From Polytrichum commune (lineage: Eukaryota > Streptophyta > Polytrichopsida > Polytrichales > Polytrichaceae), in assembly GCA_950295325.1 (NCBI GenBank), contig OX485804.1, positions 14,448,001 through 14,508,000 of the forward strand: DNA of 60,000 nt, in the 5' to 3' direction. The notes beneath the pieces were generated by a model. That model did no database searches. It was not told the DNA's origin and saw nothing but the letters and a program-made list of their open reading frames with translations. Below, one piece after another: positions 23,962 to 35,479 of this stretch. Position 1 is the first letter of the stretch, and each line of letters opens with the position of its first letter. The translations under genes were made by a program, and so were the position numbers.

Positions 23962-26900
23962 ATGGCGACCATGTCCCGATCCCTCGTTGTCGCGCTGTTG
24001 CTGTGTACGAGCCTGGGCCTTGCCGCTTCCCTATCCGACACTGTGAGGATCTTCCCCTTTTTTTTTCTATGCTTCCATTCTTTGAACCACGGAGAAAGAT
24101 AGGGTGTACGGAAACAAACAAAGTCTTGGAACCTTGTGGTGGTCCGTGATCTTTCGATCAGATCGGTATGGTGGAAATCAGGTGATTGAAGAAGAGAGCT
24201 TCTTGAACCTACGAGATTAGCATTGCAAATGCAGTGGGTTATGTGGAATGCAGAAGATCACTTCTGGGTTGCATGTGGTGTTGTTGGGGTTGGGGTTTGG
24301 GATTAGGATTTAGGGTTTAGGGTTTACAGTTCTGAAATATATGCCTGTACTGGTTTGGATGGATTTTGCATTTAATGTTAGTGCATTTAATGGCATCTGC
24401 GGATTGATGCATATTGTAGACTTGTAGACGAATATCGCAATCCCCTTGAACACATCAAAGATGCTTCCAGTATAATGCAGTGACCAGTCCTTCACCTCAA
24501 GGGTTAGGTTCGACAGATCTTTGTTTTCTAGTTGTTGTTCTCGGTTGTGTGTTGTGTTGTTTGGTTTTGGGAAGCATGCTTGTACAGTTTTGGATGGATT
24601 GTACAGTTACTTTTAGGGCATGTAAGGGTAATGTGGGTTGATGCGTCTTGCAGACCACTACTAACGCAAGCCTCTTGGACACATAAAAACGCATTAAGAA
24701 GAATGAGTCCTTCACCTCATGGGTTAGGCGGAGACCTTTGTTTCATATTTGTTGTTCTTGGTGTCTTTGAAAGGCATTCTGCGGTTGTTGTTGTTAAACG
24801 TAAACTATGTTGGAATCCATCCGTTTGAGCCGTCCAGACAAGTGCATTTGGTGAAGGGGAACCTGAGAATTTGAGTAAAATTCACTGGGATCAGTTCTAC
24901 TGAATACATGAACTTCTCCGACATCTGACACTTAGTGCCACTCCAATTAACCCATTTCTACTATTATTAGAGTTTATGTATTTGACTATGTATTGTGCAG
25001 AGATGTTTCTTTCTAAGAGAAGCGAGTTGTTTGTGTAACAGGTGTTTTACGATTCCTTCGATGAAGATTTCAAAGGAAGATGGGTCGTCTCTCAGAGCAG
25101 TGATTATGGAGGTACGAAATACAAGGAACATATAGCACCCAATGATGATCTCAATTTTAGAGAAACATATCAATCATATGTGCCTAATCTGTACCAAGGT
25201 CTCAAATAAATGATGTCAGTGTTATCGCCACTTTGGGATAGAGATCTACCCTCCCTGCATAGATCTTGATCCTCACCAGTGTATTTGCACTGAAAGGGTT
25301 TTATCAAAGTTGATGGGTGACTGACTAAACTTTCAAAGTAAGTTTTAACTTGCGGATTCTAAAAATCATATTTCCAATCAGCTTGGCACAGAAGGCCATT
25401 CAGTATGCACTTTTACTTACACGGTTTCTTGGTGGACAATGTTTTTGTCCATTTATTTCAAGTTTCCATGCTACCTCAAATCTGGACTCAGAAATTTTTC
25501 TCCTGGATGGGATTTGTCTGTGCATCTTCACACTGGGTCATGAGCTGGAGGAAGAAATTCATAGGTTGTCTGAAAGAAGCAAATATAGATATTTGATTTG
25601 TTGGCATTGCTTTTTCCAGGTACATGGAAGCATGAGAAGAGCGAGGGCCATGAGGATTATGGGTTGTTGGTGTCTGAGAAAGCAAAGAAGTATGGCATAG
25701 CAGTTGATCTTCCAGAAAGAGTTGACCCTAAGGATGGTGCTCTAGTACTGCAATATGATTTGCGGTTGCAGGATGGACTTGAATGTGGTGGTGCATACTT
25801 GAAGTTTTTGCAACCTCAGGTCAGATTTGTGGGCTTATATATGGCTGGACTGGATGATTACTACCAATCTTCATCCTTCATAATTCTTCACCCTGCTCAA
25901 AAATAGAATGTTTCTTAGGATTAGCATCCTGAGAAGCTGAATCCTCGTCCAATTTTGTGACTCAAGGTACATGTGAAAGTTGTGACATATTCCTTGAGTA
26001 AGGGGGTCATCACTTGTATGCTTTCTTATAGCAATGTAGAATCCAATATGTAGCTCTGCAAGCGCATTAACTTTGCAAGGTCTAACAATTGTAAGTGCAG
26101 GAGGTAGGCTGGACAGCCAATGACTTCAACAATGAGTCTCCTTACTCCATCATGTTTGGACCAGACAAATGTGGAGCCACCAACAAAGTCCACTTTATTT
26201 TCCGCCATAAAAACCCGACTACCGGCAAATATGTGGAGCATCATTTGAAAAACCCCCCTTCCCCTATCGGTGACAAGCTGTCCCACGTCTACACTGCAAT
26301 CATCTACCCAAACAACACTCTGAAGATCTTGATTGACGGTGAGGAGAAAGCGTCTGCTGATCTTTTGTCAGATGCATTTGAGCCAACAGTGATCCCTCCA
26401 AAGACCATTGCTGACCCTGAAGATAAGAAGCCTGAAGATTGGGATGACCGAGTCAAGATCCCGGACCCTGAGGCAACAAAACCTGATGACTGGGATGAGG
26501 ATGCACCTAGAGAGATCGAAGACCTTGATGCAGAGAAGCCAGAGGTAAGATCTTAGAAAAGCTGATATGGAAAAATAATAATACATAAATAAATCATTAT
26601 TTACTTATTTGAAACCTAATGAAGTCAGCAATTGTAGATTGTTTGTTTATCTGGTTATTTTGATATTGTGTTGCTGTTATTCATGTGTTTGGCTTACCCC
26701 CCAAGACCTTAAGCCAGATCCCATGGGAACTTCAAAATTAAGCTGCCTAAGGGCGGAATAGTGCTCAGATGGGTGACCTTCCTAGCACTTGATTTCTGGT
26801 GCACCCTACCACCTATGGTCCACCAACCATAGTGGGGGTATCCGGGTGAAATGAATATTTTAAACCTACCAGAACCTAGAGGCTTGCCCTTGGGGGAGAT

Positions 26901-28854
26901 AAATTCTGGCCAGCTTGTCCATGCCTGTTCAGGGTGTTCACCTTTTGAAAGGAGGCAGTAGTCTTCGCCGGGGGGGGGGGGGGGGGGTTTGCTGGCTCTA
27001 TTTCTTGTGGTGCTTGTTTCAAGATTACATATAGACTTGGACCAACTTGAAGACGAAACAACACCATAATTTGCACCAGTGGTGACATCAGAGTCATCTC
27101 TTTCTTCTCTTCTGTTAGTCATACTTTGATATGCATTGTCTTCATGCATTAGAAGTTTCATTCTGTGGTTCCACATTGCAGGGATGGTTGGATGACGAGC
27201 CTGATGAAGTTGACGACTCAGAAGCAGAGAAGCCTGAGGATTGGGATGATGAAGAAGATGGTGAGTGGGAGCCTCCTAAGATCTCCAACCCTAGGTGTGA
27301 GGAGGCCCCAGGTTGTGGTGAATGGAAACGTCCCACGAAGGCCAACCCTGCCTACAAAGGAAAATGGAGAGCACCAATGATCGACAACCCAACATACCAA
27401 GGCATCTGGGCCCCTAGGCAGATCCCTAATGAGGAATACTTTGAGCTGGAGAAGCCCAACCTGGAAGCTGTGGCTGCAATTGGTATTGAGATCTGGACAA
27501 TGCAGGATGGAATTTTATTTGATAATATTTTGGTGGCGCATGATGAGAAAGTTGCAGAGGAATACAGGAAAACAACTTGGGAACCAAAGTACCTGATTGA
27601 GAAGGAGAAGGTTGTGGGAGAAAAAGAGAATGAAAAGGAAGACAAGTCCTCCACAGGCATAGAGGCTATTAAGGTTATTAGTGACACCCTTTTCAATCCA
27701 AAGGTGTTACTTCTTCTGTTACTTTTTTTCTTTGGCATTACAGGAATTGGAGATGATCGCTATTCTATGCATCTGCTGTTTTTGTGGTATCAACTCTTTC
27801 CTAAGGGTAGCAGAGTTGAGTAACCCTACAACAACATTCTTTTTTGTGCCTGTTTGGCCCACAAGCTTGGCTATTTGTTTTTTGGTTAAGGTGGAGCCTT
27901 GTTGTGACCCTCTCTTCTTATGGTAACAGGAGAAGGTGTTCGACGCATTGTACAAGATATCTGATTCTCCATTCTTGACGAATTACAAGTACCAGATTGA
28001 TGTAAGTTTCACCATGAATTTCCTCCACTTAAGTTGTTTGTCTGATAGGTTTGTTGGCACTTCTCATATGTGCATGAATTGTCACAAAATTTTGTAACTC
28101 ATAATGAAGTGCACGTGGGAAGGGTTGAGTATTGTAGCTTAACAGTAAATTGCATGTGCGAAGGGTTTGAAATTGTGTAACTTGGAGTAGACTACATGTT
28201 TTGATTTGAAGAATAATTATTATGCCCTTTGGTTTAGTCTTCTATTTTTGACAGCCATTACACAGTAAGCTGCATGTTGTCAGTGTTGCAGGTGCTTTGA
28301 AGTGTTTAGAAAGTAGTCAGTAACGTCATGGTTTTTGGGTGGGGAACAGGAATTGATTCACCGGGCAGAGAAGAATTCCACTGTTGCACTTGGGATCCTG
28401 GCGACCATTCCTGTTCTTCTCATCTCGATCTTGCTGAGCGTTTGCTCAGGGAAGAAGAAAACAGCACCAGTAAGACTCTGCAAATTAAAGAATATTCTCT
28501 TTCTATTTGTTTATGCATCCAAAGGTTTACATTCTGAAATTGGGATTGTTCAGAAGTCATTGAGAACAAACCTAAGTTATAACATTTTCTGTGCAATTTT
28601 CTTAATCTGTGCTCTTTCCATGAATTCTTAATCTTAAGGATTCAAGATTTTGCAGGTGGTACTCTTCACAAACTTCTGATTTGTCCTATGACTAAAGACT
28701 TCTTTTCTGGTCCTGTATGCAGGTACCCAGAAAGGTGGTCAAGGAGGAGCTTCAAGCCTCTAGTGGTGCAGTATCCTCTGAGGAGGTTGAAGGAGAACAA
28801 GAACAAGCAGGAGAGGACACCAAGGCTCACCGTAGAACACGCAGAGATTCATAA
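23962..28854 (+). CDS. CNX: calnexin (ER membrane lectin chaperone), eight exons
   Basis: Exons 23962-24042, 25042-25111, 25620-25819, 26101-26544, 27182-27703, 27930-28001, 28350-28469 and 28723-28854 join in phase to 546 codons plus stop, close to the ~530 of plant calnexins. Exon 1 encodes a signal peptide ([17 protein letters not shown]). The lectin domain follows, with [35 protein letters not shown] and [11 protein letters not shown]. The P-domain (about 240-340) has repeated KPEDWD and GEWKRP / GKWRAP / GIWAPRQ modules. Then come ELEKPNLE and [18 protein letters not shown], a membrane span at residues 474-495, and a cytosolic tail ending in Arg-rich HRRTRRDS, an ER-retention-like motif. 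Calnexin binds monoglucosylated glycoproteins and helps fold them. Intron 1 holds a telomere-like box and a tandem duplication; intron 4 holds a 5S-derived element. Confidence 0.97.
24290..24327 (+). promoter_or_regulatory. telomere-like TTTAGGG tract (telo-box) in calnexin intron 1
   Basis: GGATTTAGGGTTTAGGGTTT contains two perfect plant-type TTTAGGG units plus degenerate neighbours (GGTTTGGGATTAGG). The tract is about 250 bp into the first intron. Telo-boxes near plant transcription starts are known regulatory elements. Whether this one acts is inference. Confidence 0.45.
24346..24770. repeat. ~220-bp tandem duplication in calnexin intron 1
   Basis: The two units, about 24346-24545 and 24570-24770, share TTTGGATGGATT, GATTGATGC / GGTTGATGC, the near-identical TCCTTCACCTCA-GGGTTAGG (about 24488 and 24708, period 220), CTTTGTTT and TTGTTGTTCT-GG. 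Divergence is substantial but block order is kept. Confidence 0.75.
26690..27117 (+). mobile_element. 5S rRNA-derived element, copy 1 (SINE3-like or Cassandra-type)
   Basis: The first ~120 bases align by eye with plant 5S rRNA. They include AGATCCCATGGGAACTTCAA, AAATTAAGCTGCCTAAGGGC (box A region), CAGATGGGTGACCTTCCT (intermediate element / box C) and a 3' end CTGGTGCACCC. A unique tail of ~280 bp follows, with an ACCATAGTGGGGGTATCCGG stretch, a ~19-bp poly-G run at about 26970 and ACCAGTGGTGACATCAGAGT near the end. It lies in calnexin intron 4, in the gene's sense. A 5S-headed repeat could be a SINE3 or a Cassandra TRIM/solo LTR; neither terminal TG...CA nor a target duplication was established. 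Confidence 0.75.
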
Positions 28855-29027
28855 GTTTGAGGAATATATTTTCATCAATCATTTTAGGACATCAATCTAC
28901 TGTAGGAATTTATTGTTCAACAATCACTTGGAGGAAGTATATTTATTGCGCTTGTATATCAGACAAACCTTAGTATCTCTGTACACTTGAGACTTGTGGG
29001 GATGTATGATTCTTTGCTTCCAGCAAT

Positions 29028-29295
29028 GGCTTAAACCCAAGGCCTTAAGCTGGGTGGAATAGTGCTTGGATGGGTGACCTTTCTAGCACTTGGTTTCTGG
29101 TGCACCCTACTATGGTCCATCCAATCATAGTGGGAGTATCTGGGTGAACCAGATGTTTTCAACCAACCATGATTGCCCTTGGGTGAGATTAGGTTGGGTT
29201 AGCTTGTCTATGCGTAGTTGAGGTATTCACCTTTGAAAGGAGGCAATATTCTTCAATGTTCCTCTAATTCTCTTGATGTCCATTTTGTGATTACA
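29028..29295 (+). mobile_element. 5S rRNA-derived element, copy 2 (internal deletion)
   Basis: Same family as 26690-27117. It starts GGCTTA-A-CCAAGGCCTTAAGC, then lacks ~37 bp covering the box A region, then continues GTGGAATAGTGCTTGGATGG with GTGACC. The tail runs through the CACCTTTGAAAGGAGGCAAT and TCTAATTCTCTTGATGTCC blocks and stops near 29295. It lies about 175 bp downstream of the calnexin stop, possibly inside the 3' UTR. Confidence 0.7.
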
Positions 29296-31657
29296 TGACC
29301 AGAGGAAAACCACACATGAGTATGTGCTTGCATACTTCGTAGATGCCTTTTATTCCATGCAACATACAACCCTTAAACTTCCCATGCCCAAACGTCCTAA
29401 ATCTGCTCCATGAACATTAGTTATTTTGGTGAATTCTGGACATGCAAACCTAGCACTTTTGTATTTACATCTTACCACATATCAGAACTTGGAAGACTGA
29501 AATTTTTGCTACATGCTCAATTTACTGGTTGTCCAATCCATATGATCAAATCTAAGTGTCTATTCTTTCTCGGAAAATTCCATGGGTACATATGAACTAC
29601 GAATTTAAATCAGTTTGGTGGGTTGCATTGTTAAACCCTCCTTCGTGTGGGGAACCCCACGAGCTCTCTCTCAAGATGAGAAGTTGCTATGGGGGCCACT
29701 TTCATGTCTTCATTCAGGTCCCTCCACTCAACACGCAGATTCTTTAATGTTTCAAATATAAATTGCAAGTCTCATTTCGTTTTGTTTTGAATTGAGGGAG
29801 AACAATGCTCCAAAGATATTGGATGCTTGTAGAAGGTTAGTTAAGACTTGAAAGAGGAAGCAGATTTTCAACCCTGAGGTAATGCCCATTCCAATGTTCC
29901 ACAATCTTTAATATTGTGGGCAACAACCCAAATCAAAAATGTTTCAAAATTGGCATTCAAGCTCATTGTGAGAGACACTCATCATCTTGTCAATGAACTT
30001 TGACGATCTCCATAATGAGCATATGAACTCCAAATTTGGAAATTTAGACCCTCACATATGGTTATTCTAAACGTACACAATTTTTTTAATTTTATTGAAC
30101 TTCTTCTTGATCCATCCATCATCCACATTTAGGGTTTTAGAATTATTTATAAAATAAAAAATAAAAGCACATGCGCGTGAGCACACACACACATATTTTC
30201 ACTACTTGCCCCAACTTGAAACTTCAACTTTGCAACCACTGGATCTTCTCAAATTTTGTCAAAACAAAGAGATATTCCTTCAAGATTTTTATATTGAAAT
30301 TGTTTTCACATATAAGTGGTTGATTATACAATATGTTGGTTATAGTAGAGTCAATTGTAAAGTCATAAAAAATGGGGACCAACTCAAGTTTTCTTAAATG
30401 AATCTCCCACATTTGTCATTTTTAAAACTTATGTCAATGACTTTAGTTTTATTTCTTATTTCTTAAAGAAAATAATTAGGGAGGAAAGTCGTTTTGCTCT
30501 ATTCCAGAGACTCTTTTTAGTTATTTTCTTCAGTTTGACTATGTTACAGAGTACACAAGTGATGGAGAGGACCAAGTATATGCATGTGCACACATGTGAC
30601 AAAGAAAATGAGAAAGATTCATAGTTGTATAAAAAAAATGCATGTCAGCACCTAAAACACAAATAAGCCTTCTAAGACTTTCCGGCTACACTCTAACAAA
30701 GAGACCTTTAGGGAATTTTGACACCAATTCATCCCCACGCTTTATAGGTAGTTGAATTGCCTTCGACATCGAGGGTGCTATGAAAGTTCCAAGTTTCTTG
30801 AAATGCACCCTCTGGTGATAAAGAGTGAAAGATGTAAGGCACATTGTGCTAAGGTTTCATCACTTTTGGACATAAGAAGGTAGGTCAATCAACCAAAAAA
30901 AAAAAACATGAAGTTCGTGGTCACTTTGGCTTTTTGGGAGGTTATGGGTTGATAATCATTTGTGTTTCTCTCTTGGGCATATGTTGTTGCTAAGGTATGT
31001 CGACCTCAATTGGCTAGTGGAATGAAGCGTTTTGCAATCCAACTAAAGTCTAGAAAGGTCAGATAATACTAATTGTTCCATTCCATTGGCCAAGGTTGAT
31101 ATGCAATGGATGCATTGTACTTGAATCTATCTTTGAATTCCAAGTAATAACCCTCGTAGTTTGGTCATTGAAACATGCACAACTTGTTTTAGGGGTCAAA
31201 TCAAACATGATCACATCGCACAACAAGTTTTGGGGGCCCATCATTCACATCTAAATTATACGACACCTAGAATTGATCAACCCTTAAGTGACATGGTAAC
31301 GTCACACTCTTCGGAATTCCAAAATTGTTGGGGTGTAATGGTGTTTTGGGTTTTGAAATTCCCATATACATGTGAGGGTTTGTTGGAAATGAGTTTTCAA
31401 TAGATGTTGAGGATTTGACGAAGACGCTCCTAATGCAACAATCCAATTGAGGAGTGGGTACCAAGCTAGCGTGAGTAACTTCTAATTGTCATTTTTGACA
31501 CAACCAGGAAGAAGTGGGGAGGGATTAAATTGCATTACACTATTTATGGTATTTAACTTCACAAACATTATTTACATGAAGACCTAAAAATGACATATTC
31601 ATTGATTACCAACATGATAATAGTTGCCAATATAAATAACTTCTTGAAGTGATTTAG

Positions 31658-31692
<35 letters not shown>

Positions 31693-33429
31693 CATTGAGC
31701 GTAGCATATTGAAGTATATACATTGTACTTGAAATAGTAGTTTAATGTCTAGTATACAAGAGAAAGATATTATCGAGGATAGTAATGCCAAGAGTCTTGT
31801 GTTTATGATGACTCCGGTCAACTTGTTGACCATTATTAAAATCTAAGCATGAGCCTCGTGATATTGTTGAGCAAACTCATGCCAACTTAGTGCCATGCGG
31901 TGACACTAATGGAAACCACACACTTGGTGTAAGGTTGATGGGTCACTTCAAGTATATGTTCACTCACACAATAGGCAAGCAAGTGGGGTGCCGGTCTTTC
32001 CATGACTCAAGGCAAGGATCACAAAGGAGGGTGCATGTATCGTGGGTTTGTGACCTATGATGGACACCTATTTTTGTGTGCGACTTACATTGTACAATGG
32101 CACTATAGAGCTCAACTCATAAAAACCAAAAAAATTTTGAAATTTGGGGCATGAAGATTTCTTACAAATTGCCATAAACCGTTTGTAATTAATTGACAAT
32201 GGTCAAGGCATGATTTTTCAGCCACAATTGGCAAGTTTGATTCTACTAAATTTTTCTTTCGATCCCAAATAATCTTTAAATGTCGTTTTTTACTTCTTAC
32301 TAGGCAACAATCTCTTACATGCTCGTTGTCATAAAATTGAAAAAAAAAAACAATTGTTATAATATGTCTCCTAAACAGTGTAATTAATTTATGCAAGCTT
32401 CAAATAGTACAAATTAAGTCGCACATGGCTCGTTATAAACAATAATTGTAAACGTTCACATGCCTAGGAAGTAAAAAGGTTGGTTAAACTACAAACTTGT
32501 TTATGAATTTCCCTTGGTTATATTATAAGTTCTTGGATGCTTTTATTGCTCTACTAGAATACATAATCATATAAGCTTTATGTCCCCTTCCCACCTAACT
32601 TTAGCATAACCTCACTTAGTCTAAAAGTTTGTATGAAAAACATGGCTTCCACACCATTCTTGCTATCTAATCCCAAGCCTAGTTTGCAAAGGACATAGCA
32701 TGGTTTAAAAATAAATGTTTTAAACCTCAAGCACCGACCTTCCCACCAGTACCTAGAGATGAGGTAATGTAGGACCTTCAAAAGTGTTGCCTCTGGCCCT
32801 TGTGATGGGTTGCTTTAAGTTTTGATTATGACGGTGCGAGGAGCTTCATTAACAAAAACCAACTGTAAGGTAGATGAGTGGTAAGGCATATGGCCTTGCT
32901 TCAAAAACTATCCAACATGTCATTGCTTGGTAGATAAAAAAACCAATGAATTTGTGTGAAAGCTACACTAAATAGTCTTGTTAGCGTGGGTGGGAAATAA
33001 TTTGCACGGGCCATGCTGATTTTTTAGGTCAAGGTGCAATTAATGTGGGTCCAAGACCCCGGATCTTCCCCCAAGTCTTCATGAAGACTTCCAACCAACG
33101 CATTGAATATTGGTTGCTGGACAAAAGTAGCACAAAATCAAATTATCGCCTCGTTTAATATTCTAGAAACCAATTACTGTGGCCCACACTAATTTTCTAC
33201 TAGAAATTTAGTGTGGGTTGAAAATGAAAGTGACCCACATTACTGGGAATATATAATGTATCAAACTAGAACATGCTAAAAAATCAATGGAGGAAGGTCT
33301 TGTCGGTCCACTATAATAGTTGGGGTGGCTTCACATAATTGAGAGCGCTTTGCCCATTTTTTAAGAAAAACTTTAGTTATTTGGTAAAGCCATGTGGGGA
33401 TGGACCTTTATAAATACAACCTAATACTT
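29296..33429. other. gene-free, AT-rich intergenic DNA
   Basis: About 4 kb without a supportable frame, RNA gene or structured repeat, apart from a (TA)n microsatellite at 31661-31691 and short poly-A runs. Small frames here lack domain content. Confidence 0.5.
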
Positions 33430-34107
33430 GAACACGATGTACCTTTACGAAAGAGAGAGAGATCGTACTTGCTTTTGTAAGTGCACATGTGTCATCAATC
33501 TTCCAAATGATATAACACCCCTATAGAATCCCCTTATCCGGATATTATTGATGAAGGATGAAGTAGAGGTGAAACAAGTGACCTGCACGTCCATCATAGG
33601 TTCATCTACTTGAGATGTATTATGAGCACATTATTTGACACCATGAGGAGAAGGGACGGTAAAGGAGGGTAGGTTAAAAGCCCTTAGGAGAGAGAGAGAG
33701 ATGTACTTTACTTGTTTTTGATAGACTATACATAGTCGTACTTCCAATGATGCGACACCCCTACAAAACATTCCTTCCACAAATGTTTATGAAAAATGAT
33801 CAACGGGCTAAGTAGAACTCCAATAAATAGAAGTGGCTTGTCCATCATGCGACATATTCATCCACCCAAAATTGTATTACTAACATATCATTCAAGCGAA
33901 AGGAGAGGGAGAGAGAGATTGATTTGACTTGTTTTTGTTACTTGTATGTAAAGTAGACATACCCATTCTCGATTCTCTTCCAAATCTTTAATAGATAAGA
34001 GTCTCCTAAAGCCGTGAAGTTCCACACATGTAGTTGTAATTTTCTAACTTGATGGAGAAAGTTGTGAAGTTTCACATATGTCATTATTAACACATCATTC
34101 AAGCAAA

Positions 34108-34190
<83 letters not shown>

Positions 34191-34370
34191 ATTTGACTTG
34201 TTTTTGTTACCTGTATGTAGAGTAGACATACCCATTTCCAATACCCTCCCAAATTTGTAATAAATAGATTCCCCGAAAGTTGTGAAGTTCCACACATGTA
34301 GCCGTACTTTTCTAACTTGATGGAAAAAGTCGTGAAGTTTCACACATGTCATTGTTACATTTGGCGTGCT
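33430..34370. repeat. decayed tandem array with AG microsatellites
   Basis: Two ~200-bp units (about 33890-34095 and 34096-34360) share CATCATTCAAGC-AAAGGAGAG, AGAGATTGATTTGACTTGTT, GTAGACATACCCAT, GTGAAGTTCCACACATGTAG and TTTCTAACTTGATGGA-AAAG. More diverged relatives with AGAGAGAGAGAT followed by TACTT begin near 33450 and 33690, and a further fragment lies at about 34670-34790. Each unit starts in a purine AG run; in the youngest it has expanded to (AG)n. Confidence 0.75.
34109..34187. repeat. (AG)n microsatellite, ~38 units
   Basis: An uninterrupted AG run of about 77 bases inside the tandem array at 33430-34370. The Leu-Ser frames it creates on the minus strand are artefacts. Confidence 0.95.
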
Positions 34371-35479
34371 GGAACAAGTAAGTTACAAAGGCACAAATTT
34401 GAGTTCCTTGAGAAAGGCACTATTTGTACTCAAGTTCTCGTCTCCCAATTATCATAAATACGTTAACCTATGTTGTGAATAGGGGTCGAGACAAAATGTT
34501 GCATGTGAAAAATCGAAGTAATTTCAAAATTAAAAATAAATTATGATTTTTTTATTATTAAGCATTGTGATATCAATTTCCAAACATGTAAATAATCACA
34601 CATGTATCACATATGTACCACACTTATGCGCGATTGCTTAAGTTATCAGAATTGGGTCTGTCTACCCTAGACATATTTCCAACGACGCGGCACCTCTACA
34701 AAAATATCCTTCTCAAATAGTTAGGGCAAATTTGTGATTGGGCTAAGTACGGCTTCAACAATAAGAAGGGACTTGTCCCACCATGCAATATTGGTTCTTA
34801 TGCGAGCACAATAATTTGGCCAAAGGAGGGTTGAAGCCAATGGGTATTGGGGAAGGAAAAGCAACAAGGGAGCCTAAAGCAAATGCTTTGAAGGACCGCC
34901 TCCCTCCCTTTCCCTTCGCTTCCCTTGCTGTCAACCCTTGTGAGTCACAAAGGCGGGTAAGGGCCAATGGGGGAGCGCCAGCGCAGCAAGAACCAAACCC
35001 CCGCAGGCCCTCTGCTGCTGCTTCATGTTTGGGGTTCGTCATCATCCCGCGAACGTCCCTGTTCTTCGTTCCGGTAGTACGCCATCGCCATCATCATCGT
35101 CATCACCATTGCTACCACTTCCCACATCGATTTTCTTGCAAACGAATCTTCCAACCATGCGGGGCGGCCATTGACCGGATAGTATGGGATGGCCGGGCCA
35201 TGGCCGCAACTAAGTTTAGAAAATTCCAAGCGGAGACACGAGGTTTTGGTGCTTCAGGGTTTGGTGCGATCTCGCAAGGGTTTGAGAATTGAGGAAGGAT
35301 TGCGGGTGCGATGAGGTGGTGGTAGGGTTTGGTGCGATGCACGAGGGTTTGTAGCGGTACCGAAGCATGTAGCAATTGGGAAGAGGGAGGAGGAGAGGGA
35401 TTTTGGTTTTTTTGTTGTTTGAAGAGATTCAAGGGAAGAGGAGAGAGGGAGAGAGGAGAGAGAGAAAAGAGAGGGAGAG
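34371..35479. other. promoter region and 5' leader of HRD1
   Basis: 34371-34780 is AT-rich. 34800-35470 turns GC-rich with a GAGAGAGGGAGAGA-type purine tract just before the ATG at 35480, as expected for promoter and leader. A plus-strand frame at 34783-35292 is low-complexity (His/Arg-rich) and not supported as a gene. Confidence 0.4.

Noticed and set aside
26690-26809. A functional 5S rRNA gene
   Set aside because: Head is mutated, lacks the T-run terminator after the 3' end and continues into a tail shared with two dispersed copies, so it is a mobile element.
33938-34352. Leu-Ser repeat 'proteins' on the minus strand
   Set aside because: Translation of the (AG)n microsatellite, not genes.
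34783-35292. 169-residue plus-strand frame before HRD1
   Set aside because: His/Arg/Pro low complexity in the GC-rich leader region; not family-like and ends before the HRD1 ATG.
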